Shown here piece by piece: positions 15,092 to 23,338 of a DNA stretch of 26,879 bases. The DNA is from CAZSLO01 sp964608025 (lineage in GTDB: Bacteria; Chloroflexota; Dehalococcoidia; Lucifugimonadales; CAJWER01). Numbering within the stretch: position 1 is the stretch's first letter; each line of letters begins with the position of its first letter. The position numbers and the translations under genes were made by a program. The stretch lies in assembly GCA_964608025.1 (NCBI GenBank), contig CAZSLO010000018.1, positions 1 to 26,879 of the forward strand, in the 5' to 3' direction. The notes below the pieces were generated by a model, which was given only the letters and a program-made list of their open reading frames with translations, was not told where the DNA came from and did not search any database.

Positions 15092-16090
15092 TTACCAAGT
15101 CCAGGTATTTTTAAGCTCTTTATTAACGATCGCATTATCAGGCCAAGTTCCATTAAATAGGTCGATTACACACTGTGCTGCCTCGTTGCGCATATTTTCG
15201 ATTGAAAGTGTGTCATTTCCTGCCATATGTGGTGACATCACAACGTTGTTCATAGTGTAGAGTAGGTTATCCTTACCTGGAGGTTCAATTTCAAAAACGT
15301 CTAGCCCGGCGGCCCCAATATGTCCGGATGCTAGAGATTCCACGAGATCTTTTTCTACTACCAAGCCGCCTCGTGCCGTGTTGATAAGAACTGCACCGGG
15401 CTTCATTAGCACTAGTTTATTTCGGTCAATCAGGCCCCGAGTTTTGTTTGATAAAGCGCAATTAAGACTTACAAAATCGGAGTTTTGGAGGAGTGTATCA
15501 AGGTCCGCAAGTTGAATATTGTTTTGGCGGATAAATTCCATGTTTGGATGAGGTTCGGCTGCTATAACATTCATTTTCATGGCAAGTGCTCGATATGCCA
15601 CGTCTTGGCCTATTCTCCCTAGTCCTATAATTCCAAGAGAGGACCCTCGTAGTGGCCTCAAGGATTCAGTTGGCCACTTGCCGTCCCGTACGGATTTATC
15701 GCTCATCACTATTGATTTGGCAACGGCCATTATCAATGCAATCGTATGTTCAGCTACGGCCTCATGGTTTGCATTTGGAGTAATAGTCAAGAGAACGTTG
15801 TTCGCATTTACGGCCTCTATATCAACCTTGTCAAACCCGACACCCAGTCGGGCGATCACACGAAGATCAGGGAGAGATTCAATTACATTCTTGGTGTACC
15901 GTTCCCCAGCCGCTAGGACCGCAGCAGTTCCCTGGAGAATATCTATTTCTTCATCATCACTCGCATTGCCTTGAGAGAAACGCTTGTTGTTTATCAACCT
16001 GATCTCGAATCCCGCATCTCTTAGCAATCGGAGGGCGTATATATCATTGCTTGAGTTATTAAGCGGGGTACTTATGGCTACAGTAGTCAA
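15092..16090 (-). CDS. D-2-hydroxyacid dehydrogenase (NAD-dependent)
   Basis: A 332-aa oxidoreductase of the D-isomer-specific 2-hydroxyacid dehydrogenase family, interconverting 2-hydroxy and 2-keto acids. Rossmann motif GLGRIG at about 156-161, and an acidic residue (Glu179) after the second strand, favouring NAD over NADP. The catalytic set Arg240 (NTARGG), Glu269 (DVFEIEPP) and His288 (SPHMAG) is complete. It resembles phosphoglycerate dehydrogenase but lacks the C-terminal ACT domain, and there is no serine pathway gene nearby, so serA function is unlikely. It starts with TTG, with ATAGGAG six bases upstream. The context of transporter, dehydrogenase and dehydratase suggests reduction or oxidation of a sugar-acid breakdown product. 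Confidence 0.87.
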   Translation of the reverse strand: MTTVAISTPLNNSSNDIYALRLLRDAGFEIRLINNKRFSQGNASDDEEIDILQGTAAVLAAGERYTKNVIESLPDLRVIARLGVGFDKVDIEAVNANNVLLTITPNANHEAVAEHTIALIMAVAKSIVMSDKSVRDGKWPTESLRPLRGSSLGIIGLGRIGQDVAYRALAMKMNVIAAEPHPNMEFIRQNNIQLADLDTLLQNSDFVSLNCALSNKTRGLIDRNKLVLMKPGAVLINTARGGLVVEKDLVESLASGHIGAAGLDVFEIEPPGKDNLLYTMNNVVMSPHMAGNDTLSIENMRNEAAQCVIDLFNGTWPDNAIVNKELKNTWTW

Positions 16091-16111
16091 TTAGAACTCC
16101 TATCGTGTTCT

Positions 16112-16146
16112 ATTGGCATATTGATCGTTCCGATCAATATGCCAAT
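16112..16146 (-). terminator. perfect 16-bp hairpin between the MFS and dehydrogenase genes
   Basis: Arms ATTGGCATATTGATCG (16112-16127) and CGATCAATATGCCAAT (16131-16146) are exactly complementary around a 3-nt TTC loop. The hairpin fills the 81-bp gap 26 bp past the MFS stop and 22 bp before the dehydrogenase TTG. No U-tract follows on the minus strand (AGAACACG), so it is not a textbook intrinsic terminator. It may be an attenuator, an mRNA-stabilising element that sets unequal expression, or an operator. Confidence 0.6.
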
Positions 16147-16171
16147 GCATTAATTTGGGGACAACTGTTTT

Positions 16172-17452
16172 TTAAGCTCGTGCTTGGTGTGGTATAGATT
16201 TCCTTTTGATGGTTTTTTTGGGACCACGTAGAACGAGAAAAATTACAGCTGCCAATACATATATTCCAGTGCAGATTATTAGTACCCAGCGGTAGCTTTG
16301 TGTGGCATCGAATATGATTCCAGCAGCAACCGGGGCTCCTAGTGCTCCAATACTCACCATGGTATTGACTCCTCCTCTAAGGGTAGCGTATGAGGCTCTC
16401 CCAAAATAATCCCCTATCATAGCCCAGGTAAGTCCGGCGGCGCCGTCTGTGATCGACAAAACAACCCCGAAAGTAATCATCAGGTACAATTTTCCCGGGG
16501 AGTAGAGTAGGAAGATCAAGCTTCCAGCACCAACAATCATCGCGACAACCACTATCTTGCGCTTCGACCAATAGTCTCCTAGCCATCCCATTAGGAAACG
16601 GGTTGCAATCGCGGCCACTGAACCGGATGCTATTACTACCCCTCCAGTTCCTTCTCCCATGCCTTTCCAGACCATCAAGGGAACGATGTGCACCAACACA
16701 CCTGAACTGGCAGATATCCTAAGAGTTACGCCTATAGAGAGGAGCCAATATGACCAGGTCTTGATGGCATCCCGGACGCCGAATTCGGACTCTGGTGGCT
16801 TTTTCGAACGGGCTCCATGAGGCTCAAGATAACCATCAGGTGTTTGGCCGAGTTCTTCTGGTGAATTTTTCACCATTAAAGCTAGTGGTAGTCCAACCAC
16901 AAGTATGATGACCCCGGATATTGAAGATGCAACTCGCCATCCATAGTTTATAACGATGAAGGCGATTAGAGGTGTTATCACGCTGCTACCTATAGCTATC
17001 CCCATGGATATAACTCCGAAAGCTGTACCCCGATTGCGCACGAACCATCGGGTTACTAAAGCTGCGGAACAGTTGTGGAATCCCGCGTTAGCTCCTAATG
17101 AAATTACCCCAATGAAAATCAACAGGAAGACAGTAAAGTTTTTCGCAACTGGGAGAAATACGAACCCGATTCCGGTCAAAACTACTCCAATGGCCATCAT
17201 GATTCTCGGCCCCCAACGGTCGATAAAGAATCCTGAAATTGGGCTCTGTAGTCCTCCTTCCAGGGCCGACAAGCCGAACACCAGTGATGTAGAAGCGTGG
17301 CTGAGATTGAGATCACGAGCTAGGGAAAGGAAGTAGACTGTGAACCCCCTGCCGTAAAATCCGGACAGTAGGGCGTTCATAGTGGCACCTATAGCAGCAA
17401 ATCTCCAGCCGTGAAAGGGACGGCGTCTCTGGAATTGATTTGCATTTTTCAT
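16172..17452 (-). CDS. MFS transporter, OFA/monocarboxylate-type
   Basis: A 426-aa integral membrane protein with about 12 hydrophobic segments and a central cytoplasmic loop near residues 195-225. The MFS loop motif is seen as GFFIDRWGPR after segment 2, and a weaker copy, GWLGDYWSKRK, in the second half. The N-terminus (RRPFHGWRFAAIG) and overall layout resemble the oxalate/formate antiporter-monocarboxylate group. Import of an organic or sugar acid for the downstream enzymes is therefore plausible (inference). It is the first gene of the minus-strand run and diverges from the epimerase-like gene across about 50 bp. No Shine-Dalgarno precedes the ATG. TGATAAT lies about 10-15 bp upstream, so a leaderless transcript is possible. 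Confidence 0.85.
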   Translation of the reverse strand: MKNANQFQRRRPFHGWRFAAIGATMNALLSGFYGRGFTVYFLSLARDLNLSHASTSLVFGLSALEGGLQSPISGFFIDRWGPRIMMAIGVVLTGIGFVFLPVAKNFTVFLLIFIGVISLGANAGFHNCSAALVTRWFVRNRGTAFGVISMGIAIGSSVITPLIAFIVINYGWRVASSISGVIILVVGLPLALMVKNSPEELGQTPDGYLEPHGARSKKPPESEFGVRDAIKTWSYWLLSIGVTLRISASSGVLVHIVPLMVWKGMGEGTGGVVIASGSVAAIATRFLMGWLGDYWSKRKIVVVAMIVGAGSLIFLLYSPGKLYLMITFGVVLSITDGAAGLTWAMIGDYFGRASYATLRGGVNTMVSIGALGAPVAAGIIFDATQSYRWVLIICTGIYVLAAVIFLVLRGPKKTIKRKSIPHQARA

Positions 17453-17503
17453 GGTGTGGTTAAATTATCAGGTCGTATAGGTAAGTACATCTTCCAGCCA
17501 TAT

Positions 17504-18430
17504 ATGACAAAATACACCATCATGGATAATAGAAATACACCCGACCAGCTGGTAATTAGCAATGAATTTGGAAGAGCAGTATTTTCTCCATTGGCAGGGT
17601 CAAGTTTACGATCCCTACAAATCGTTACCGCTGAAGGAGATACTTGTGAACTTCTTACGGGAGGAGATGGGGCACTAGATCCATTGCAACTCCCTCGTGG
17701 TACAGGAAGTTTTATGATGTGCCCGTGGCCCAACAATATAAAGCAGGGTATTCTCCATGCTGAGGGTCGCACATATGAGTTGCCAACTAACGGCCCACAA
17801 AATGCGGCGCATGGTTTGACTCGAGACCAGTCGTGGGCACTTGTGAATGCAGAGGATACAAGGATACAACTGACTACCAAGCTTCAAGACCCATGGCCAT
17901 TCCCTGGAAGTGTCATTTTCAATGCACATCTTAGTGGTCCAGCGCTAATAATGGAATTAAAGATAACGAATGATGGGGGAGACACTTTCCCAGCAGGATT
18001 TGGGTGGCACCCATGGTTCCGGAGATATATTGGAGATAGTACGATTCGAATAAAAGTGCCTGGCCAACTGTCTGCCTGGGATATAGACACCAAGAGACAT
18101 GGGACTGGGAGTGAGACTAGAGTACCAGGTGATTTAAACTTAACCCGGTTAGTTGAACCAGAAATTGGAAAGTTTGATCACTGTTTTCGTAACGAACCAA
18201 GAAAACCAGTTAAGTTACAATGGCCCGACATAGCCACATTGCTTATGGAATCTTCCACTGAGATGACCCATTTAGTAGTCTATACTCCCCCAGAATCGGT
18301 ATGTGTTGAGCCAATATCATGCACCGTCGACGCTTTTCGGCTTGAAGCAGAAGGTATCAAAGACACTGGTACTAGACATATACAGCCGGGAGGCGGAATG
18401 TCGGGATGGACCAAGTGGTCATGGGGCTAA
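17504..18430 (+). CDS. aldose 1-epimerase-like protein (galactose mutarotase family)
   Basis: A 308-aa protein of the GalM-like fold. Family signs in order: VFSPLAGSSLRSL at the N-terminus; CPWPNNI; NAAHGLTRDQSW with His103; FPAGFGWHPWF with His169; and VVYTPPESVCVEPISC with Glu269, the usual general base position, followed by DAFRLEA. It should act on the anomeric carbon of a sugar or sugar-like substrate. The frame is open back to 17411, inside the divergent MFS gene, so that start is rejected. ATG codons at 17504 and 17522 are both possible and neither has a clear Shine-Dalgarno. Divergent placement from the transporter suggests shared regulation and a role in the same catabolic set. Confidence 0.83.
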   Translation: MTKYTIMDNRNTPDQLVISNEFGRAVFSPLAGSSLRSLQIVTAEGDTCELLTGGDGALDPLQLPRGTGSFMMCPWPNNIKQGILHAEGRTYELPTNGPQNAAHGLTRDQSWALVNAEDTRIQLTTKLQDPWPFPGSVIFNAHLSGPALIMELKITNDGGDTFPAGFGWHPWFRRYIGDSTIRIKVPGQLSAWDIDTKRHGTGSETRVPGDLNLTRLVEPEIGKFDHCFRNEPRKPVKLQWPDIATLLMESSTEMTHLVVYTPPESVCVEPISCTVDAFRLEAEGIKDTGTRHIQPGGGMSGWTKWSWG

Positions 18431-18499
18431 TCTTATAAATTTAGCCCTTTGTTCGGTATGAGTATTACACGATAGTCTCGAATGTTTGATGAAATTACT

Positions 18500-19588
18500 T
18501 CAAGATGCAATTTGAATTTTTGTGGCATTGCTGAGTACTCTGGCGCTGCCTTTCTCCATTACGACGATATCCTCTATTCTTACTCCGCCCCAATCAGTAA
18601 GATAGATCCCAGGCTCGATAGTAAACACCATGCCATCTTCTATCCGGTTATCAGCCCTTGGTCCCACTCTTGGGTGTTCGTGCACTGCTAGACCGACACC
18701 GTGTCCTAGGCTATGCCCAAAATGATCCCCATAACCTGCTTCCGAAATGATGTTTCTGGAAATGGAGTCTACTTCTTCGCCGGTCATCCCAGGGGATACC
18801 TTCTCTTCTGCTTCCAGTTGTGCGCTTAATACCGTGCTATAGACCTTCTCGAATTTTTCGTCCAAATCTCCCATGAATATAGTTCGTGTCAGATCAGCGC
18901 AATAGCCTTGGTATTTTGCTCCCATGTCAATTACGACGGATTGCCCATTCAATATTGGGGTGTCATCTGCAAGGTGGTGTGGTAGGGCTCCATTAGCACC
19001 AGCACCGACGATTATATCGAATGCTAGACCTTCTGCGCCTTGTTCTCTCATTGATTTTTCAAGTTCCCACGCGACCTGTTTTTCAGTGATGCCAGGTTTG
19101 ATAGAAGCTGAAACCTCCTCGAATGCTTGGTCAGTCACCATAATTGCTTTTTCTAAAAGTTCAAGTTCGTCGTTGTCCTTAATTGCCCTCATCTTGTCGA
19201 TGAATTCATTGGTTGGTATCAGCTCTAGGTTGGATGATTCAATATCACCTTGGATTGCTTTTAGGAATGTAGAATGGGTTGCTATTGACACGTTGTCCGA
19301 TTCAAATCCGATGCGCGTTATCCCGGCGTTTAGTGCAATCTGTGGTAGCCAGCTAGCTGATGCGGTTATGCGTTCTATGCGGTAGCCCGGCGCCTGCTGT
19401 TCTGCCTGTTCGATGTACCGGAAATCTGTCGCGAGGACTTGGTCCTTTTCTGTAATTAGGAGGTACCCGGCTGAGCCAGCAAATCCCGAGAGATAGCGCC
19501 TATTCTCAGGGCTTGATATCAACATCGCGTCAACTTGTTGATTCTCTAGATGGCTACGGAGTTTTTCGACCCTACTTGTTGTCTTCAA
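18500..19588 (-). CDS. M24 Xaa-Pro aminopeptidase/dipeptidase
   Basis: A 362-aa cytoplasmic metallopeptidase that cleaves peptides next to proline. Residues 1 to about 130 form the creatinase-type N-terminal domain and about 140-362 the pita-bread catalytic domain. The five metal ligands are visible: Asp221 (VVIDMGA), Asp232 (CADLTRT), His296 (GHSLGHGVGL), Glu325 (TIEPGIY) and Glu339 (VRIEDIV); His303 is the likely catalytic partner. It starts with TTG 3 bp after the aroQ stop; the Shine-Dalgarno AGGAAGG lies inside the end of aroQ, so translation is probably coupled. aroQ and an M24 peptidase next to each other is a widespread bacterial arrangement, often followed by efp. Here efp is absent and a convergent epimerase gene follows. 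Confidence 0.92.
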   Translation of the reverse strand: MKTTSRVEKLRSHLENQQVDAMLISSPENRRYLSGFAGSAGYLLITEKDQVLATDFRYIEQAEQQAPGYRIERITASASWLPQIALNAGITRIGFESDNVSIATHSTFLKAIQGDIESSNLELIPTNEFIDKMRAIKDNDELELLEKAIMVTDQAFEEVSASIKPGITEKQVAWELEKSMREQGAEGLAFDIIVGAGANGALPHHLADDTPILNGQSVVIDMGAKYQGYCADLTRTIFMGDLDEKFEKVYSTVLSAQLEAEEKVSPGMTGEEVDSISRNIISEAGYGDHFGHSLGHGVGLAVHEHPRVGPRADNRIEDGMVFTIEPGIYLTDWGGVRIEDIVVMEKGSARVLSNATKIQIAS

Positions 19589-19591
19589 AGT

Positions 19592-20032
19592 TTACTTGCC
19601 TTCCTGAATGTGTCCTAGTAGTAACCTGAGCCCATTGATGTAGCCTTGCTCCCCCAGTCCCGCTATCTGTCCTATTGCAATAGGTGCTATCACGGAATTA
19701 TGGCGGAACTCCTCGCGGGCATGGATGTTCGAGAGATGAATTTCAACGATTGGCAAACTAGTATCAACTAGGGCATCTCGCATAGACAGGCCATAATGGG
19801 TCAATGCACCACCGTTGATGATTATTCCAGCAGCTCGAGTCGCGGATTCTTGTAGGAAATCAACTATGGCTCCCTCATGGTTGCTTTGGAAGAATTCTAC
19901 CTCTACATCTATCGCTAGCGCCTCGGTTCGTATATTTTGGTTGATCTCTTCTAAAGTGATGGTCCCATAAATCCCGGCATCCCGCCTACCGAGCATGTTT
20001 AGATTTGGACCGTTTATCACCAGAATTCTCAT
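19592..20032 (-). CDS. aroQ: type II 3-dehydroquinate dehydratase
   Basis: Third step of the shikimate pathway: 3-dehydroquinate to 3-dehydroshikimate, as a cytoplasmic dodecamer in the family. The 146-aa length is standard. Active-site features: VINGPNLNMLGRR with Arg17; GIYGTITL with the catalytic Tyr22; INGGALTHYG with Asn73 and His79; and VEIHLSNIHAREEFRHNS with His99 and Arg110. The ATG overlaps the stop of the recombinase gene by the ATGA arrangement, and the M24 peptidase starts 3 bp after its stop, so the three genes form a tight operon. Confidence 0.96.
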   Translation of the reverse strand: MRILVINGPNLNMLGRRDAGIYGTITLEEINQNIRTEALAIDVEVEFFQSNHEGAIVDFLQESATRAAGIIINGGALTHYGLSMRDALVDTSLPIVEIHLSNIHAREEFRHNSVIAPIAIGQIAGLGEQGYINGLRLLLGHIQEGK

Positions 20033-20955
20033 GTCTTGACCTCCGTATCTGGATTCGCTCGTGGATGAGCTGTCAGGTAGACTTCTTTCGCCTTTGCGCG
20101 TGTTACGTGTGTATATATTTGTGTGGTAGCAGGACTAGAGTGTCCGAGGAGTTCTTGAACGACTCTCAGATCGGCGCCGCCGTCTAGTAGATGAGTTGCA
20201 AAAGAGTGTCGCAGTGTATGGGTATGCACGCCCGGGTCAAGTCCGATTTTTGTCGCGTATCGACGTACTTTTTCCTGTATGCTTCTTTTGCTAAGCCTAG
20301 ACCCGAAACGGTTTAGAAACAAGGCACTGCCGCCCTTTGCTCCAGATAGCTTCGGCCACACTTCGGTTAAGTAAAGCGCTATTGCGTCTCTTGCGGTCGT
20401 TCCGATCAAAACTACCCTTTCTTTGGAGCCCTTTCCAATTACCAGGATTTCACGTGTGTCAAGGTTGACAGAGTCGGTTTCAAGGCCGTGAACCTCTGCG
20501 ACACGTAACCCTCCAGCGTATATGGTTTCCAGTAGGGCGCGGTCTCTGATCCCCAAATCAGCACTAGAATCAGGTGCAGAAACAAGAATGTCGGCCTCTT
20601 TCTGTGATAGAAACCTGGGCAACCGTTTGTCACGTTTCATCACGCCGCGACGTGGCAACGGATCCTTGTGAATGAGATTTTCTGTTAACAACCATCTCAA
20701 GAAGGAACGTAATGCGCTAAGTTTTCTTACTATACTCGATCTAACATAGCCTAGTTCTACTAGCCAAGAGAGGTAGCTTCTTAAGGTGTATCGATCTAGC
20801 TCTTCCAATCCGATGATCTTTCGGATTTCCATGAAATCGTATAATGGCTGTAAATCTGTCTTGTAGTTACGGACAGTTAATGGAGCTAAGCCTTTATCAG
20901 TTTGGATAAAGGTTATAAATCGACTGAGTATAGAGTCCCAATCTGTACTATTCAT
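20029..20955 (-). CDS. XerC/XerD-type tyrosine recombinase
   Basis: A 308-aa site-specific recombinase. The N-terminal SAM-like DNA-binding domain is residues 1 to about 95; the catalytic domain is about 115-290. The full active-site set is present: Arg151 (GGLRVAEV), Lys175 (GKGSKERV), His246 and Arg249 (HTLRHSFATHL), His272 (LLGHSSPATTQ) and the nucleophile Tyr281 (IYTHV). Size and motifs fit the Xer proteins that resolve chromosome dimers at dif. Its place between topA and aroQ argues for a housekeeping role rather than an island integrase. XerC and XerD cannot be told apart by eye. An AGGTG/CACCT hairpin lies just before the ATG and may hide the weak ribosome binding site. Confidence 0.93.
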   Translation of the reverse strand: MNSTDWDSILSRFITFIQTDKGLAPLTVRNYKTDLQPLYDFMEIRKIIGLEELDRYTLRSYLSWLVELGYVRSSIVRKLSALRSFLRWLLTENLIHKDPLPRRGVMKRDKRLPRFLSQKEADILVSAPDSSADLGIRDRALLETIYAGGLRVAEVHGLETDSVNLDTREILVIGKGSKERVVLIGTTARDAIALYLTEVWPKLSGAKGGSALFLNRFGSRLSKRSIQEKVRRYATKIGLDPGVHTHTLRHSFATHLLDGGADLRVVQELLGHSSPATTQIYTHVTRAKAKEVYLTAHPRANPDTEVKT

Positions 20956-20956
20956 C

Positions 20957-20973
20957 AGGTGAGTTGTACACCT
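20957..20973 (-). promoter_or_regulatory. hairpin holding the Shine-Dalgarno of the recombinase gene
   Basis: On the minus strand AGGTG and CACCT, 7 nt apart, form a stem directly upstream of the ATG at 20953-20955. A wobble pair and one further pair can extend it. AGGTG is the only Shine-Dalgarno-like sequence there, so the stem could reduce initiation. Confidence 0.3.
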
Positions 20974-21123
20974 AAATTACTGCTTATTGGAAGGCTGGTA
21001 TAGGCCACTTTACGCCAAAAGGATTATTGGTTATTACAGATGTTTTTAGATTCTGAAATATTGGTCCGATAATGAGGATTTTGAGGTAGGCTTCGAGGTA
21101 TTGATACTGACGCAATAAACTAA

Positions 21124-21159
21124 GAAGGTTTAGTCAGCTATTTCCTTATTGAAACCTTC
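21124..21159 (-). terminator. candidate terminator downstream of topA
   Basis: An 8-bp perfect inverted repeat, GAAGGTTT (21124-21131) / AAACCTTC (21152-21159), with a 20-nt loop lies 26 bp past the topA stop. On the minus strand it is followed by CTTAGTTTATT, a weak U-rich stretch. The remaining gap up to the recombinase gene shows no gene. Confidence 0.35.
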
Positions 21160-21184
21160 CTGGTAATTTCTTACAAAAACTCGA

Positions 21185-23338
21185 CTAAGAAGCCAACTCA
21201 TCGGCCTCTTCTTGTTCCGGCACGGGGCCTCTGTAGCCGCAGGTGAGGCATCTAGAATTGTCTCTACCGGATGCCACCAGCAGTTCGTTGCAATCTGGGC
21301 ATGGTTGTGGAAGCGGTCTTTGACTTGTAGTGAAAGTACAATCCGGGTAGTTTGTGCAGCCGTAGAACTTACGTGGCCCGCGGCCCCGGCCGCCCTTGCC
21401 TTGACGTTCTACAAGTTCACCATCGTCTTCTGGGCAGCCCACTCCAGTGCGTTGCATAAGTGGTTTGGTGGTTTTACAATCTGGGAAGCCACTGCAGGAT
21501 AAGAATCTTCCAAACCTGCCAGACTTTATAACCATTGGTCGTTCACATGCGGTGCATACCTCGTCTGACTCTTCGTCAATTTTATCCCTAGGGACTCGTT
21601 CTGCCTCAACTAGGGCCCGTTGGACAGATTCGTTAAATGGTCGATAGAATTCATCCAATACGGGGGTCCATTCCCGCTGCCCGCTGGCAATGTCGTCTAA
21701 TTCTTCTTCAACACGTGCTGTGAAGCCAACGTCCATGATATCTGGGAAATGTTGAGTTAACAGTCCACTAACTGCAATTCCAAGTTTTGTAGGTACTAAT
21801 CTTCCCTTGTCTTTTCTAGCGTAATCGCGATCAATTACCGTTGCTATTGTTGGTGCGTACGTGCTGGGTCGACCGATTCCCCGTTCTTCTAGAGCTCGGA
21901 CTAGACTGGCCTCGGTGAATCTCGGGGGAGGTTGTGTAAAATGTTGCTCAGGGAGTATTTCATGCGGCAGAAGGGAATCACCTTGGTTAACTACTGGTAG
22001 TGGCGCCTCGGATTCTTTTCCGTTGGCGGAATCATCCTTGTCTTCCAAGTATAGTGTCCGAAATCCTGGGAACTTGGTAACTGAACCGGTGGCTCGAAAT
22101 CGGTAGACTGTCCCCGAATTAGTGTCATTAGCATCGATATCTATGGCGGTTGAGTCAAGTAGAGCGTCAGCCATCTGGCTCGCAAGCATACGGCGCCATA
22201 TCAATTCATAAAGCCTATATTGCTCGGAAGTGAGGTTGCCTCGTATTGATTCGGGTTCACGATGTATGGAGGTGGGCCTAATAGCTTCATGAGCTTCTTG
22301 AGCGCCTTTCACTTTTTTAGTGTAAACACGTGGTGATGGCGGTAGGTAGTCGGGCCCGAATTTTTTCTTGATGTAGTCTCTGGCCTCTGTCACGGCGGTT
22401 GCAGATACGGTTGTTGAATCCGTACGCATGTACGTAATAAGGCCGGTGGAGCCATCCACGCCAACGTCAATTCCCTCATAGAGTTGCTGGGCGATAGCCA
22501 TGGTGCGGCGAGGAGTGAATCTCAGCTTCCTAAACGCTTCTTGCTGGAGGGAGCTTGTTATAAAGGGCGGTGTTGGCCTACTGCGTCGTTCCTTTGTTGC
22601 TATTTTTGAGACAGTGAATCTCGCAGGATCTAGATCAGTTTTTATCTTGTTGGCTTCATCGCCATTCGGTATGGAAAGACGTTTGGATTTACCTTTGATT
22701 GAGTGGAGACCTGCTTTGAACATCACATCGGCATGATTTGGACTGGCTAGTGAAGCTTCAATACTCCAATATTCTTCTGCTACAAAAGCACCAATTTCGT
22801 TCTCACGGTCAACTATTAATCTCAAGGCAACTGATTGAACTCGGCCTGCGGATAGCCCGCGCCGCACTTTTTTCCAGAGAACGGGACTTAGATCGTACCC
22901 GACGAGCCGGTCTAATACTCGTCTCGCCTGTTGCGCGTCAATTAGGCGATCATCGATCCCTCTTGGATTGTCGAAGGCCTCTTTTATAGCTGATTCAGTA
23001 ATTTCATGAAAAACAACGCGGCGGATCTTTGGTTCTGCAATTTTCGCCGCGTGAATTAGATGCCAAGCAATAGCTTCACCTTCTCGATCTGGGTCAGTTG
23101 CTAGATAGACGGCATCAGCCACCGCTGATGCCTTTTTTAACTCGGCAATGACTTTTCTCTTGTCAGGCATCACCGAGTATTTGGGCTTGAAGTCCTTGTT
23201 GACGTCAACCCCTATCTCGCGTTTAGGCAGATCCCGAACATGGCCCATAGAGGCAATTGCCTCATAATTTTTCCCGAGGAACCTGCCAATAGTTCTGGCC
23301 TTGGCTGGCGATTCGACTATTACTAGATCCTTTGCCAT
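21185..23338 (-). CDS. topA: DNA topoisomerase I
   Basis: A 717-aa type IA topoisomerase that relaxes negative supercoils by passing one strand through a transient single-strand break. The TOPRIM domain is at the N-terminus: Glu9 in VIVESPAKA and TDPDREGE at about 81-88. The transesterifying tyrosine is Tyr303 in GLITYMRTDST. Three zinc-ribbon-like repeats end the protein: CTACERPM..LSCSGFPDC, a second starting GCPEDDGELV and ending FYGCTNYPDC, and a third CPDCNELL..CLTCGY. The second repeat has lost its usual second cysteine (CPEDDG where CPxC is typical). AAGGAAA precedes the ATG at good spacing. The gene opens a conserved minus-strand block with xer, aroQ and the M24 peptidase. Confidence 0.97.
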   Translation of the reverse strand: MAKDLVIVESPAKARTIGRFLGKNYEAIASMGHVRDLPKREIGVDVNKDFKPKYSVMPDKRKVIAELKKASAVADAVYLATDPDREGEAIAWHLIHAAKIAEPKIRRVVFHEITESAIKEAFDNPRGIDDRLIDAQQARRVLDRLVGYDLSPVLWKKVRRGLSAGRVQSVALRLIVDRENEIGAFVAEEYWSIEASLASPNHADVMFKAGLHSIKGKSKRLSIPNGDEANKIKTDLDPARFTVSKIATKERRSRPTPPFITSSLQQEAFRKLRFTPRRTMAIAQQLYEGIDVGVDGSTGLITYMRTDSTTVSATAVTEARDYIKKKFGPDYLPPSPRVYTKKVKGAQEAHEAIRPTSIHREPESIRGNLTSEQYRLYELIWRRMLASQMADALLDSTAIDIDANDTNSGTVYRFRATGSVTKFPGFRTLYLEDKDDSANGKESEAPLPVVNQGDSLLPHEILPEQHFTQPPPRFTEASLVRALEERGIGRPSTYAPTIATVIDRDYARKDKGRLVPTKLGIAVSGLLTQHFPDIMDVGFTARVEEELDDIASGQREWTPVLDEFYRPFNESVQRALVEAERVPRDKIDEESDEVCTACERPMVIKSGRFGRFLSCSGFPDCKTTKPLMQRTGVGCPEDDGELVERQGKGGRGRGPRKFYGCTNYPDCTFTTSQRPLPQPCPDCNELLVASGRDNSRCLTCGYRGPVPEQEEADELAS

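Noticed and set aside
20029..20955. The Xer recombinase as integrase of the putative island
   Set aside because: It lies in the topA-aroQ housekeeping block, has XerC/D size and is coupled to aroQ, so it is not the likely source of the tRNA scar at 1558.
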